DNA of 6,693 nucleotides from an uncultured Collinsella sp. (GCA_937989795.1 CALKBB010000115.1:1-6693); one strand, 5' to 3'; shown: positions 1 to 6,525, counted from the first letter of the stretch. The notes: a model not told the origin generated them from the letters alone. Made by a program: numbers and translations.

Positions 1-885
1 CATCGCGTAGAACAGGATTGGATCAAGGAACGCGCGAACGCTTGCCGGTACTTGGTCCATGCCGTACTCCATGGCGTCGAGCACCATAAGAGTGTCGGTA
101 TGGGTCTCGAGGAATGCGAGGGCGCGCTCATCCATGGCTCGGCACTCACTGGAAGACATCTGCAGGAAGTAGAAGACTCCGGGCTCGGTCACCTCGAAGG
201 GGCCGTGGAAGTACTCGCCGGAGTGGATATAGGCGCAGCTCTGCCACTGCATCTCCATAAGCGAGCAGATAGCGAAGCCATAGGTCTGGCTAAACACGGG
301 ACCGGATCCCAAGATATACAGGAACTTGTGGTCCTGGCACAGGGCAGCGAAACGGTCGCAAAGTTCGGCGTTGACCTTCTCGCGAGCCGCAGGCAGGATC
401 CGGTCCATCTTGGCGATGCCTTCGTACATATCGGCAAGGTCAGCATAACCTTCCTGCTGATCCAAGAGCTCGGCAGCGAGAGCCAAAGAGATGCCGGCGG
501 GTACCTCCGCCTGCGGAACTCCCTCGCCCCACGGATATACCCAGCACGTCCACTCACCGTTATCGATGCCGGAGCCGGCGTTGTCGGTCTGTGCGATAAC
601 GGTTGCGCCCGCCGCCTTGGCGATCGAGCACGCATCGATTACCTCGGGAGTGTTGCCGGAGTGGCTGCAAGCGATAACAAGGGACTTTTCGCCCAGGCGC
701 TTGGGACGCATGATATCGAACTCGCGGGCGGTATACGCCTCACTGGCAAACGTAGTCGCCTCGCGCTTAAGCAGCTCATGGGCGGGCAGCAGGTCGATGA
801 GGGAGCCGCCGCAGGCAACCCAGAAGACGCTATCGAAACCGCCCTTTTCGGCGATTGCGTCGGCGATGAGATCATGTGCGTTCAT
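1..885 (-). CDS. FrlB-like SIS-domain sugar isomerase / fructosamine-6-phosphate deglycase (3' end off-window)
   Basis: Seen: 295 codons open to the left edge from ATG at 885, preceded by AAAGGAAGA about 7 nt upstream. Two SIS domains are recognisable. The first has FWVACGGSL (residues 21-29) and the phosphosugar-binding loop CSHSGNT (73-79). The second starts at YILGSGP (190-196) and carries HSGEYFHGPFEV (221-232). That last block closely matches the ESGEFRHGPLEI block of E. coli FrlB, including the Glu and His thought to act in catalysis in this deglycase group. Known: FrlB and FraB split phosphorylated Amadori compounds into glucose 6-phosphate and the free amine or amino acid in the cytoplasm. 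The N-terminus is roughly 30 residues shorter than FrlB, but no upstream ATG exists before the in-frame stop at 928-930. About 45 C-terminal residues should be missing. It is the last visible gene of the operon. An AgaS- or GlmS-like role is less likely. Confidence 0.85.
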   Translation of the reverse strand, partial: MNAHDLIADAIAEKGGFDSVFWVACGGSLIDLLPAHELLKREATTFASEAYTAREFDIMRPKRLGEKSLVIACSHSGNTPEVIDACSIAKAAGATVIAQTDNAGSGIDNGEWTCWVYPWGEGVPQAEVPAGISLALAAELLDQQEGYADLADMYEGIAKMDRILPAAREKVNAELCDRFAALCQDHKFLYILGSGPVFSQTYGFAICSLMEMQWQSCAYIHSGEYFHGPFEVTEPGVFYFLQMSSSECRAMDERALAFLETHTDTLMVLDAMEYGMDQVPASVRAFLDPILFYAM

Positions 886-905
886 TGTTATTCTTCCTTT
901 CGATA

Positions 906-926
906 CGTCGGACGAATCCGCCAACG
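906..926 (-). other. Intercistronic hairpin before the deglycase gene
   Basis: On the minus strand CGTTGG (926-921) can pair with CCGACG (911-906), six pairs including one G-U, around a 9-nt loop. It sits just upstream of the ribosome site of the FrlB-like gene, inside the only long gap (886-985, 100 nt) between the structural genes. No U-run follows, so it is not an intrinsic terminator. It could set mRNA processing or stability, or be chance. I see no convincing promoter in this gap. Confidence 0.3.
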
Positions 927-985
927 TTTACTGCAAGTCTTCTCGTCAAGCGTGTTGACTGCCCCACGCGAATGGGAGCTACGCG

Positions 986-1840
986 CTAGTCGACAAAATA
1001 CCTCTCGAAGGCGTCCATGTTGCGCCGGTCCGCTGCTGCGGGATCATCGAAATACCTTCCATCGGTGATCTCCTGGCCAAGATAGCCCTCGAACCCATGC
1101 GCGTTGAGGACACGCACGAAATCGTCCATGCTGCCCCAAACCAGATGGCCGTATGGGTCGCCATCAATGAAGTGCATGTTCCTTATGGCACCATCGCCAA
1201 ACTCGGCAAACCACTCTTCAAGGCTCTCGCCGGCGACTCCCATAGCAGTAGTGTCCACCATTGGAGTAAGGTGCGGGTTGGCTACTTGGTCAAGCATGCG
1301 CCTGGCATCCGCGAGTGTAACCACCAAGTTGCTCTCTTCCGGCCTCAGGCTCTCCATGCAGAGGGTCACGCCGTGCTCGCCGGCATAGTCCGCAAGAATC
1401 GCCAAGTGCTCGGCAGAGCGCTTCCAAGCTTCCTCGCGGTCCTCGTCCCAATCGCCCCAACCGGAGTTGATGGACATATACGGGGCGCCGAGCACCTCGG
1501 CGAGCTCGATGCCGTGCTTGAAGTAAGCGAGGCTCCGCTGCGCGTGGAGGGGCTTTCTGGCAGCGTACTGCCACGGATACACCACGTTCTCCGGGCACAG
1601 GGAGCTCCCGGAGAGTCCGCGGGACTCGATCTTGCGGCGAAGCTTGTCGGCCTCGAAATACCCCGTGTGGTCCAGCGTCACGTGCGGCTCGGCCGCCCAA
1701 AGCTCGATGGTTTTGAAGCCAAGGCGCTGCTGAACATCAAGGAAATAATCGAGCGACCACATGATGTAGTGAATGTTCATGCCGGCGACCTGCTCGCGAC
1801 GCAGGCGGGGCGCGGAAGCGTTTAAATCCATGCTGGGCAT
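986..1840 (-). CDS. FrlC-like sugar isomerase/epimerase (xylose isomerase-like TIM barrel)
   Basis: 284 aa from ATG 1840, or 281 aa from ATG 1831. Seen: a TIM-barrel protein of the sugar-phosphate isomerase/epimerase group, with ELWAAEPH (46-53) and PENVVYPW (83-90) matching the EIWGGRPH and PETNGYPY stretches of E. coli FrlC. All four expected metal ligands are present: Glu163 (CMESLRPEESN), Asp196 (MVDTTAM), His223 (NMHFID) and Glu257 (GQEITDG). Known: FrlC interconverts fructoselysine and psicoselysine by C3 epimerisation; close relatives act on ketoses such as tagatose or psicose. Inferred: it epimerises a ketose-amine so that it can enter the main deglycase route. It starts 8 nt after the amidohydrolase stop, so it is translationally close-packed with it. 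An open frame runs upstream to 2032 but lies inside the preceding gene and is not the real N-terminus. The exact substrate cannot be read from sequence. Confidence 0.85.
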   Translation of the reverse strand: MPSMDLNASAPRLRREQVAGMNIHYIMWSLDYFLDVQQRLGFKTIELWAAEPHVTLDHTGYFEADKLRRKIESRGLSGSSLCPENVVYPWQYAARKPLHAQRSLAYFKHGIELAEVLGAPYMSINSGWGDWDEDREEAWKRSAEHLAILADYAGEHGVTLCMESLRPEESNLVVTLADARRMLDQVANPHLTPMVDTTAMGVAGESLEEWFAEFGDGAIRNMHFIDGDPYGHLVWGSMDDFVRVLNAHGFEGYLGQEITDGRYFDDPAAADRRNMDAFERYFVD

Positions 1841-1850
1841 CTCCTCTCCT
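1841..1850 (-). promoter_or_regulatory. Tandem ribosome-binding site of the FrlC-like gene
   Basis: The minus strand reads AGGAGAGGAG, two AGGAG copies back to back, and the TAG stop of the amidohydrolase (1849-1851) is embedded in the first copy. The first copy lies 5 nt before ATG 1840 and the second 9 nt before ATG 1831, so each in-frame ATG has a suitably spaced site. I chose 1840, but 1831 is equally workable. Confidence 0.7.
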
Positions 1851-3411
1851 AGCAATCTTCGTACACGACCCGACCATCGCTCAGCGTGAGCGAGACCTGG
1901 ATGTCTCTGGCATCTTTGGGGTCCACCGCAAACACATCGCGGTCCAAAACGCAGATGTCCGCGAGCTTGCCCGCCTCGAGGGTGCCGAAATCGTTCTCGC
2001 GAACCAGATCGTAGGAACCCCCGGCAGTCCATGCCCGCAGCAGCTCGGCAACGCTAACGGTATTCTGCGGGTTGACGTCCAAACCGTCGGCGAAGTACCC
2101 TCCGCAGGCGCTGTAGATCGAATCTCCTAGATGCGGGATAAGGAGGGGAAGATCGGTTCCGCAGCACAGCACACATCCGCCATCCACCATGGCGCGACGG
2201 TTCCAGCTGCGGGAGAGCCTCTTCTCTCCTATCTGGCGACGCATGGTCGAAAGGCAATCCTCGCGCTTATCAAGAGTAAGGATCTGGGGATAGACCTCGC
2301 AGATACCGCCGATGGCGCCCATGCGCGCCAGGTCAGCTGGATCGGAGTTCTCAAGGTCCGTAATCGAATGCCTGCGAGCGAGCCTTCCCGACTCATCACG
2401 CGGTAGCCGCTCATACAGGTCGATCGTCTTGCGAACGGCCCCATCCCCCTGGCAATGCAGGGAGTAGCGGAATCCCTGGGCATCGATCTCGGACAGCTCG
2501 CGAGAGATGAGGTCCCATTCGGGCTCCTCGACCACGGTCTTTCCGCCGGCACCCGCATCGGCCCCCTCCTCGTAGGGATCGATCATCTCGGCCAGGCCGC
2601 ACCACACGCCGCGATCGGTCATGCGATTGAAGCCGGAGAACCTGACGAAGTCTCCTTGGAAGCGGTCGCGCGCCGAGCAGGCGTAATCAAGGTCGGCTCC
2701 ATGCCCGACGGGCTGGCTCATCATGTCGACCCTAACCGTAAGTTCGCCTTCCTGCTCGCGGCGATACATCTCGTCCGCAAATCCGTAATAATCGTCAAAG
2801 CACATCTCCTTGATGGCGGTGACGCCACGGGAGTTAAGCATGGTCATGTAGTCGCCATACGCATCGCGGACTTCCTGAAGAGGTAGATAATCGCGCATAA
2901 GGTGCCAAATCATCTCGGCATAGCAAGCCTCGGGCGTAAAACCATAGCGCGCAGATGCGGCGGAGTTGAGCACGCAGGTCTCCGCGCCGGCAGTAAAGGC
3001 GACGGCAGGCGTGGATGAGAACTTCTCGTCCAACATATCAACCAAGTCGTCACCCATAAGGGTCTCCGGAAGGTTCATGCCCAACGCCATAGGGGCCTGG
3101 GGCCGCTCCTCCTTCCAATTCGACATCGCGGTGAAAACATCATCTGCCGAGGTCGCATCGATAAGATCGGCGCCGATGCGACGGAGCACCCAGCCGGTAA
3201 AGAACGTGTGCACGTCGACAAGGCCTGCCATGACGGTTCTGGAGCCAAGGTCGCGAACCTCGTCCGCATGCGCAGTATATTCGGCAGCCCGATCAGAGGC
3301 GCCCACGGATTCGATGCGATTACCGCGAATCGAAACATATCCGTCGATCGGTTCATCGGAAAGGCCGGTAAAGATGCTGCGGGACAGCAATACTAGCGAA
3401 CGATCAAACAC
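1849..3411 (-). CDS. Amidohydrolase family protein (YtcJ-like) with an altered metal centre
   Basis: 520 aa from a GTG start at 3411; AGGAGGTG lies 6 nt upstream and contains the last two bases of the carrier's stop codon. Seen: an N-terminal beta-sandwich part (about 1-60), a barrel opening at MAGLVDVHTFFTG (61-73), LHCQGDGAVRK (318-328), RRHSITDLEN (346-355), CCGTDLP (416-422), and the C-terminal GTLEAGKLADICVLDRD (476-492) typical of cytosolic amidohydrolases. Known: YtcJ-like relatives, including N-substituted formamide deformylase, cut C-N bonds using one or two metals. Odd: the usual HxH is H68-T-F70, and the usual strand-6 His of the RIEHA motif is Asp352. H319, D420 and a possible Lys201 (GVTAIKEM) remain. 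No signal peptide is seen. Its place between carrier and epimerase suggests it acts early on the imported compound. It may use a single metal, a different chemistry, or no hydrolysis at all. Confidence 0.8.
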   Translation of the reverse strand: MFDRSLVLLSRSIFTGLSDEPIDGYVSIRGNRIESVGASDRAAEYTAHADEVRDLGSRTVMAGLVDVHTFFTGWVLRRIGADLIDATSADDVFTAMSNWKEERPQAPMALGMNLPETLMGDDLVDMLDEKFSSTPAVAFTAGAETCVLNSAASARYGFTPEACYAEMIWHLMRDYLPLQEVRDAYGDYMTMLNSRGVTAIKEMCFDDYYGFADEMYRREQEGELTVRVDMMSQPVGHGADLDYACSARDRFQGDFVRFSGFNRMTDRGVWCGLAEMIDPYEEGADAGAGGKTVVEEPEWDLISRELSEIDAQGFRYSLHCQGDGAVRKTIDLYERLPRDESGRLARRHSITDLENSDPADLARMGAIGGICEVYPQILTLDKREDCLSTMRRQIGEKRLSRSWNRRAMVDGGCVLCCGTDLPLLIPHLGDSIYSACGGYFADGLDVNPQNTVSVAELLRAWTAGGSYDLVRENDFGTLEAGKLADICVLDRDVFAVDPKDARDIQVSLTLSDGRVVYEDC

Positions 3412-3421
3412 CGGGCACCTC

Positions 3422-4885
3422 CTACATCGGCAGTAGGCCGGAGATCGTAGTCGCGACCAATCCGAACAGGACCATGAAGATAAAGAACTTCCAGATGGTC
3501 TTCCACCATTGCCCGAAGGAGATCTTCGCTACGGCGAGACCCGCGACGGTCATGCCCGCAACGGGGCTGATGGTGTTGATGGTCTGGTTCGCGAACTGCA
3601 GAGCGGTGACGGCAGCCTCGGGATTGAGACCCATAAGCTCGGTCAGCGGGCCCATGACTGGCATGGTGAGTGCAGCGAGGCCGGAGCTGGAAGGAACCAG
3701 CAGCGAAAGCAGGCCGAGGACGATGTACATGAAGGTGGTATAGATGAAGGACGGAGCGCCCGCAAGGAGTCCGACGAGCCAGTTAAGAATAGAGTCGATG
3801 ATCATTCCGCCCTCTGCAACGACCAGGATGCCGCGGGCGATACCGATGATGCAGGCTGCGTAGGCGAAGTCGGCGATTCCGCGGACGAACTCCTCCGCAA
3901 TGGTCTTCTCGTCCAAGCCGCCGAGTATGCCGGCAAGAAGGCCCATGGCCAGGAACACCATAGAGATCTCGTCCATATACCAGCCCTGGGTAACGAGGCC
4001 CCACACGATAACGCCCATGCCGACCGCGAAATCAATGAGGACGAGCTCGTGGCGAAGCGTGAACTCCTCTTCGATAGAGGCGTCGGTGACAGAGAACTCG
4101 ATGCGCTTCTGCTTATCGTCCTCATAGGTGATGGAGGACTTGGGATCGAGCTTGACGCGGCGCGCGTAGCGCATGGCCCAGAAAATGCCCGCGGCGGTGA
4201 AGATGACCCACAGGATGGCGCGGAGCCAAAGCTGGGGATTTCCCTCGATGCCGATAACGCCCTGGGCGATCAGCACGTTGAAAGGATCGATAGTGGATGC
4301 GCAGTAACCAAGGTTGGGGCCGAGGAAGCAGATGATGAATGCGGTCATGGAGTCATACCCGATGCTCAGCATGATGGGGATGAAGATCGCGTAGAACGGC
4401 AGCGCCTCCTCGGACATGCCGAACGTGGTGCCGCAGATCGAGAGCAGGACCATGGAGATGGGGATGATCAAGATGTCCTTGTTCTTCAACTTCTTGATCA
4501 CGCGGCTCATACCGGCGTTTAGGGCGTTGGTCTTGGTGACGATGGCGAACGATCCGCCGATCAGCAGGACGAACGCGACGACATCGGCCGCAGCCTGGAT
4601 GCCCTTGGCGGGAGCCTGCAGGACGGCATCGATGCCCTGTCGCAGATCGACGGTCTCCCCCGTCTCCGAATCGGTGTAGACCTTGTCGACTTCTTGGTAC
4701 GTTCCGGCTACGGCGACTTCTCGCTCGCCCGCGGCCGTCTGAATGGTCTGACGGTCGAACTGACCCGATGGGACGATCCATGTGAACACCGCGAAGAACA
4801 CAATCAGCATGAACGCGATGGTGTACACATGGGGAAGCTGGAGATGGAATCTGCGCTTGGACTGCTCCTGTTTGGCATCCGACAT
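3422..4885 (-). CDS. YfcC family membrane carrier (DcuC-like C4-dicarboxylate/amino-acid carrier superfamily)
   Basis: 487 aa from ATG 4885, with AGGAGGT at 4891-4897 six nt upstream. Seen: a short charged cytoplasmic N-terminus, a first membrane span at about 20-39, an outward soluble loop (about 41-95), then about ten further hydrophobic segments. The two family signature regions are CGTTFGMSEEALPF (151-164) and VPSSSGLAALTMP (397-409), the second resembling the SGSGQAALTMP of E. coli YfcC. Known: this family consists of ion-coupled permeases or exchangers for carboxylates and amino acids, and most members have no proven substrate. Inferred: first structural gene of the operon and uptake route for its substrate, in the place of the unrelated permease FrlA of the E. 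coli frl locus. It ends 10 nt before the amidohydrolase start. A carboxylate- or amino-acid-bearing substrate fits the family. Confidence 0.9.
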   Translation of the reverse strand: MSDAKQEQSKRRFHLQLPHVYTIAFMLIVFFAVFTWIVPSGQFDRQTIQTAAGEREVAVAGTYQEVDKVYTDSETGETVDLRQGIDAVLQAPAKGIQAAADVVAFVLLIGGSFAIVTKTNALNAGMSRVIKKLKNKDILIIPISMVLLSICGTTFGMSEEALPFYAIFIPIMLSIGYDSMTAFIICFLGPNLGYCASTIDPFNVLIAQGVIGIEGNPQLWLRAILWVIFTAAGIFWAMRYARRVKLDPKSSITYEDDKQKRIEFSVTDASIEEEFTLRHELVLIDFAVGMGVIVWGLVTQGWYMDEISMVFLAMGLLAGILGGLDEKTIAEEFVRGIADFAYAACIIGIARGILVVAEGGMIIDSILNWLVGLLAGAPSFIYTTFMYIVLGLLSLLVPSSSGLAALTMPVMGPLTELMGLNPEAAVTALQFANQTINTISPVAGMTVAGLAVAKISFGQWWKTIWKFFIFMVLFGLVATTISGLLPM

Positions 4886-4939
4886 TCTTAACCTCCTGTC
4901 AGAGCAACGATGCTTGCCAAAAAACCCTCACGTATAAGC

Positions 4940-4960
4940 AAACATCTTAGGTTGTCCTAT
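4940..4960. repeat. Operator-like direct repeat, copy 1 (start-site proximal)
   Basis: 21-bp element matching copy 2 (4990-5010) at 19 of 21 positions; the plus-strand core is CTTAGGTTGTCCTAT. It contains the small palindrome TAGG-TTGT-CCTA. The repeat joins the carrier promoter's -10 box at its right end and covers the predicted start site, a classic place for a repressor. A wider inverted pair, AGGTT (4949-4953) and AACCT (4965-4969), also spans the -10. Confidence 0.7.
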
Positions 4961-4988
4961 GTATAACCTGCATGAAGGTGCCGGTCAA
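4960..4988 (-). promoter_or_regulatory. Sigma70-type promoter of the carrier operon
   Basis: On the minus strand: -35 TTGACC (4988-4983), a 17-nt spacer, and -10 TATACA (4965-4960). The predicted start is near 4953, giving a leader of roughly 67 nt before ATG 4885. The box match and ideal spacing, in a locally AT-rich stretch just upstream of the first structural gene, make this the best promoter in the window. Both 21-bp repeats flank it directly, so it is probably controlled by the neighbouring GntR-type protein. Confidence 0.7.
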
Positions 4989-4989
4989 G

Positions 4990-5010
4990 AAACATATTAG
5001 GTTGTTCTAT
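4990..5010. repeat. Operator-like direct repeat, copy 2 (upstream of -35)
   Basis: Plus-strand core ATTAGGTTGTTCTAT; differs from copy 1 at 2 of 21 positions and lies exactly 50 bp away in the same orientation. It ends one base upstream of the TTGACC box. The TAGG/CCTA palindrome is degraded to TAGG/TCTA here, so this may be the weaker site. Confidence 0.7.
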
Positions 5011-5083
5011 AAGTGGTAACTTTTACGCGCTAAACGGACCTGTTGCGGCGATGGCGAGAACAGCGCTGCGCGAGACAGAGCCG

Positions 5084-5818
5084 CTAGATATCGAAGCTGT
5101 AGCGCGAACCCACGTAGTACTGCCTGCCATAGCAGAAGCGCTCTCCGTTGGAATCGAGAAAGCCCGCGTTCATGAAGAATAGCGGCTCCCCTACTGGGAC
5201 CTTGAGCTCGCGGGCGGTATCAATTCCCGCACGAGCGATCTCTAGCCTGCAGGGATCGGATGAACAGGGATACCTACCCGTACGCTCCCCCACGGCCTCG
5301 AATATCGAGCAATTGGAGAGACCGATATCTTTGAGAAATTCGAATCCGTCAACAGGATAGTAGTTGTTCTCGAACAGGACCGGCACGCCGTCTGCGGTAC
5401 GCACGCGTGAGACCAAGATGAGGTCAGAGCCTTCATCCAAGCCAAAGAAAGAAGCGAGGTCGCGATCGGCGGCAACGGTCTTGCGGGCAACGACGCGAGC
5501 GCCCGCCTTCATGCCGTTTTCAGCGCATGCTTGGGTAAAACTCTGAACATCGTCCTTCTGATGCACCTTGCGAATTATCTTTGTCGCGGTCACAAACGTA
5601 CCACGCCCCTGCCGCTTGGTGAGATACCCCTCGCCCACAAGCTCCTCTATTGCGCGACGAACCGTGACCCTTCCCACGCCGTACATCTTAGAAAGCTCAA
5701 GTTCCGTTGGAATCTGCGAGTCAACGGGATATGTCCCCTGTTCGATATCGCTCTTGAGCAAATCGAGCACCTGTTGATACAGCGGGGCGGAAGAGCCCCC
5801 ATCCAGATGCGTATCCAC
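5084..5818 (-). CDS. GntR/HutC-family transcriptional regulator with UTRA ligand domain (FrlR-like)
   Basis: 244 aa, a normal length for the family, from a GTG start at 5818 with GGGAGAG 5-7 nt upstream. Seen: a winged helix (about 12-77) with the hallmark sequence PTELELSKMYGVGRVTVRRA (37-56) and the wing GYLTKRQGRGTFV (64-76), then a UTRA domain (about 95-240) ending in YGRQYYVGSRYSFDI. Known: HutC-type regulators usually repress nearby transport and catabolic genes and are released by a sugar phosphate or related metabolite; E. coli FrlR and Salmonella FraR belong to this group. Inferred: it controls the downstream operon through the two 21-bp repeats and is induced by a phosphorylated pathway intermediate. 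It is transcribed in the same direction as the operon, 198 nt ahead of it; no clear terminator lies between, so some read-through is possible. Confidence 0.9.
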   Translation of the reverse strand: MDTHLDGGSSAPLYQQVLDLLKSDIEQGTYPVDSQIPTELELSKMYGVGRVTVRRAIEELVGEGYLTKRQGRGTFVTATKIIRKVHQKDDVQSFTQACAENGMKAGARVVARKTVAADRDLASFFGLDEGSDLILVSRVRTADGVPVLFENNYYPVDGFEFLKDIGLSNCSIFEAVGERTGRYPCSSDPCRLEIARAGIDTARELKVPVGEPLFFMNAGFLDSNGERFCYGRQYYVGSRYSFDI

Positions 5819-5859
5819 AAAAACTCTCCCTTTAAGGCGTTCGCGATCTCAACTACTCC

Positions 5860-5889
5860 ATTCTACCGCACACGGAAAAATGAGGTTAA
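5860..5889 (-). promoter_or_regulatory. Candidate promoter of the GntR-type regulator gene
   Basis: Minus strand TTAACC (5889-5884), an 18-nt spacer, and TAGAAT (5865-5860), about 42 nt before the GTG start. The -35 overlaps the stop codon of the HAD remnant. An AACCT half-site like that in the downstream repeats lies within it, which leaves room for autoregulation, but the wider match is poor. Confidence 0.4.
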
Positions 5890-6065
5890 ACACATAGGGG
5901 CCCTGCATGTTTGAGCAGATCGGGAATCTGGTCGATGATTTCGTCCGCATTTGCTTGCGAAAAACCAAAACGCTCCTCGCGCTTGGCGAACACGGTGAGA
6001 CCCGCCGTCTTGCCCGCGGCGATGCCCGACATCGTGCCTAGCAGCGCCGAACGCATGCAGTCCGG
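5886..6065 (-). pseudogene. 3' remnant of a HAD-family hydrolase
   Basis: On the minus strand a 59-residue frame begins right after an in-frame TAG (6066-6068) and ends at TAA (5886-5888). Seen: PDCMRSALLGTMSGIAAGKT followed by AGLTVFAKREERFGFSQ, which matches the C-terminal part of phosphoglycolate-phosphatase-like HAD proteins: the ED-x-x-x-x-A-L/G-x-x-AG-K-x-AG segment with the metal-binding acid and the strand after it. The N-terminal two thirds, including the DxD nucleophile and the cap domain, are absent, and the similarity stops abruptly at about 6063. An ATG at 6056 exists but nothing suggests the piece is functional. It ends directly in the promoter region of the regulator gene. Confidence 0.65.
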
Positions 6066-6160
6066 CTACACCCGCGGCGGCAGGCCCCAAGCTGACAGGC
6101 CCCAGCAATTAGACATCCCGTTCTCCGACGTGCTCTCGGTCGAGATCGCGGGGCGTTCCG
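6066..6160. other. Junction segment between the HAD and lysA remnants
   Basis: GC-rich stretch separating the truncated 5' ends of two divergent remnants. One plus-strand frame reads DIPFSDVLSVEIAGRSA before a TAG at 6163-6165. It could be a scrap of another gene, but I do not recognise it. No tRNA end, transposase or clear inverted repeat is visible. Confidence 0.3.
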
Positions 6161-6169
6161 CATAGCGGT

Positions 6170-6450
6170 GCTGCCGAGCACACCTACGGCGTGGTGGGGT
6201 CGCTGTGCGAGAACAACGACAAGCTCGCTATCGACCGGCGCCCGCCCGAAGTGGAGGAGGGCGACTTGCTCGTCATCCACGATGCGGGCGCGCACGGGTT
6301 CTCGGTGGGCTACAACTACAACGGCCGGCTCAAGCGTGCCGAGGTGCTGATGCGTCCGGACGGGTCGGGCCAGCTCATCCGCTGCGCCGAGGAGCCGCGC
6401 GACTACTTTGCCACCTTTGACTGCTTCCCGGCCGACGAGCGGCTCGCCGT
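6170..6450 (+). pseudogene. lysA: 3' remnant of diaminopimelate decarboxylase (lysA)
   Basis: Plus-strand frame open from 6113 to TGA 6527-6529, with recognisable homology from about 6170. Seen: HTYGVVGSLCENNDKLAID, then VEEGDLLVIHDAGAHGFSVG, YNYNGRLKRAEVLM, and LIRCAEEPRDYFATFD. These are the C-terminal landmarks of LysA, including the Cys-Glu of the substrate-binding loop and the AHGFS/GYNYNG block. The PLP-binding barrel, about 300 residues with the catalytic lysine, is missing, so the piece cannot make a working enzyme. Known: LysA makes L-lysine from meso-diaminopimelate, the last step of lysine synthesis. After about residue FDCF the frame runs on into DNA that belongs to the opposite-strand EIIB remnant. 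A GTG at 6191 is only an apparent start. Confidence 0.8.
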
Positions 6451-6525
6451 TCGCTCCAGTATCCGCTGGGTTGCCACTATGCCGTGTAGCAGGCGGTTGT
6501 CGATACATGCGGCGATGATGCTCAT
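6403..6525 (-). pseudogene. 5' remnant of a mannose/fructose/sorbose-family PTS EIIB
   Basis: Minus-strand ATG at 6525 with AAGGAAGGAAG about 10 nt upstream. The first 20 residues, MSIIAACIDNRLLHGIVATQ, match the start of mannose-family EIIB proteins, including the phosphorylated His14 in the D-x-R-L-x-H-G motif. After Gln20 (about 6466) similarity stops, and the frame runs 20 more codons antisense to the lysA remnant to TAG at 6403-6405. A normal EIIB domain is about 160 residues. No EIIC, EIID or EIIA follows. Start codon and ribosome site are intact, so a 40-residue peptide could be made, but transport function is lost. Confidence 0.7.

Noticed and set aside
906..926. Hairpin considered as an intrinsic terminator between the FrlC-like and FrlB-like genes
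   Set aside because: No U-run follows on the minus strand, and the ribosome site of the next gene comes directly after.
52..1068. Long plus-strand open frame (338 codons)
   Set aside because: It is antisense to the FrlB-like gene and runs into the FrlC-like gene, with no recognisable domains or ribosome site. It is a by-product of GC-rich codon use.
1097..1825. Plus-strand open frame of 242 codons
   Set aside because: Antisense to the FrlC-like gene, whose metal ligands and family motifs are clearly on the minus strand.
1841..2032. N-terminal extension of the FrlC-like gene up to 2032
   Set aside because: It would overlap the amidohydrolase gene by about 180 nt; the tandem AGGAG at 1841-1850 and family alignment support a start at 1840 or 1831.
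3509..4522. Long plus-strand open frame (337 codons), very polar
   Set aside because: Mirror of the membrane carrier gene on the opposite strand; composition reflects the complement of hydrophobic codons, and it has no family resemblance.
4901..4920. Small stem in the carrier leader (GCAA/TTGC) considered as a riboswitch or attenuator
   Set aside because: Only four pairs, no leader peptide and no known aptamer pattern in the roughly 67-nt leader.
5020..5083. Terminator after the regulator gene
   Set aside because: There is GC-rich sequence with small palindromes such as CAGCGCTG, but no stable stem followed by a T-run on the minus strand.
5911..6165. Plus-strand open frame of 84 codons
   Set aside because: Mostly antisense to the HAD remnant; no ribosome site, and only an unidentifiable tail beyond 6066.
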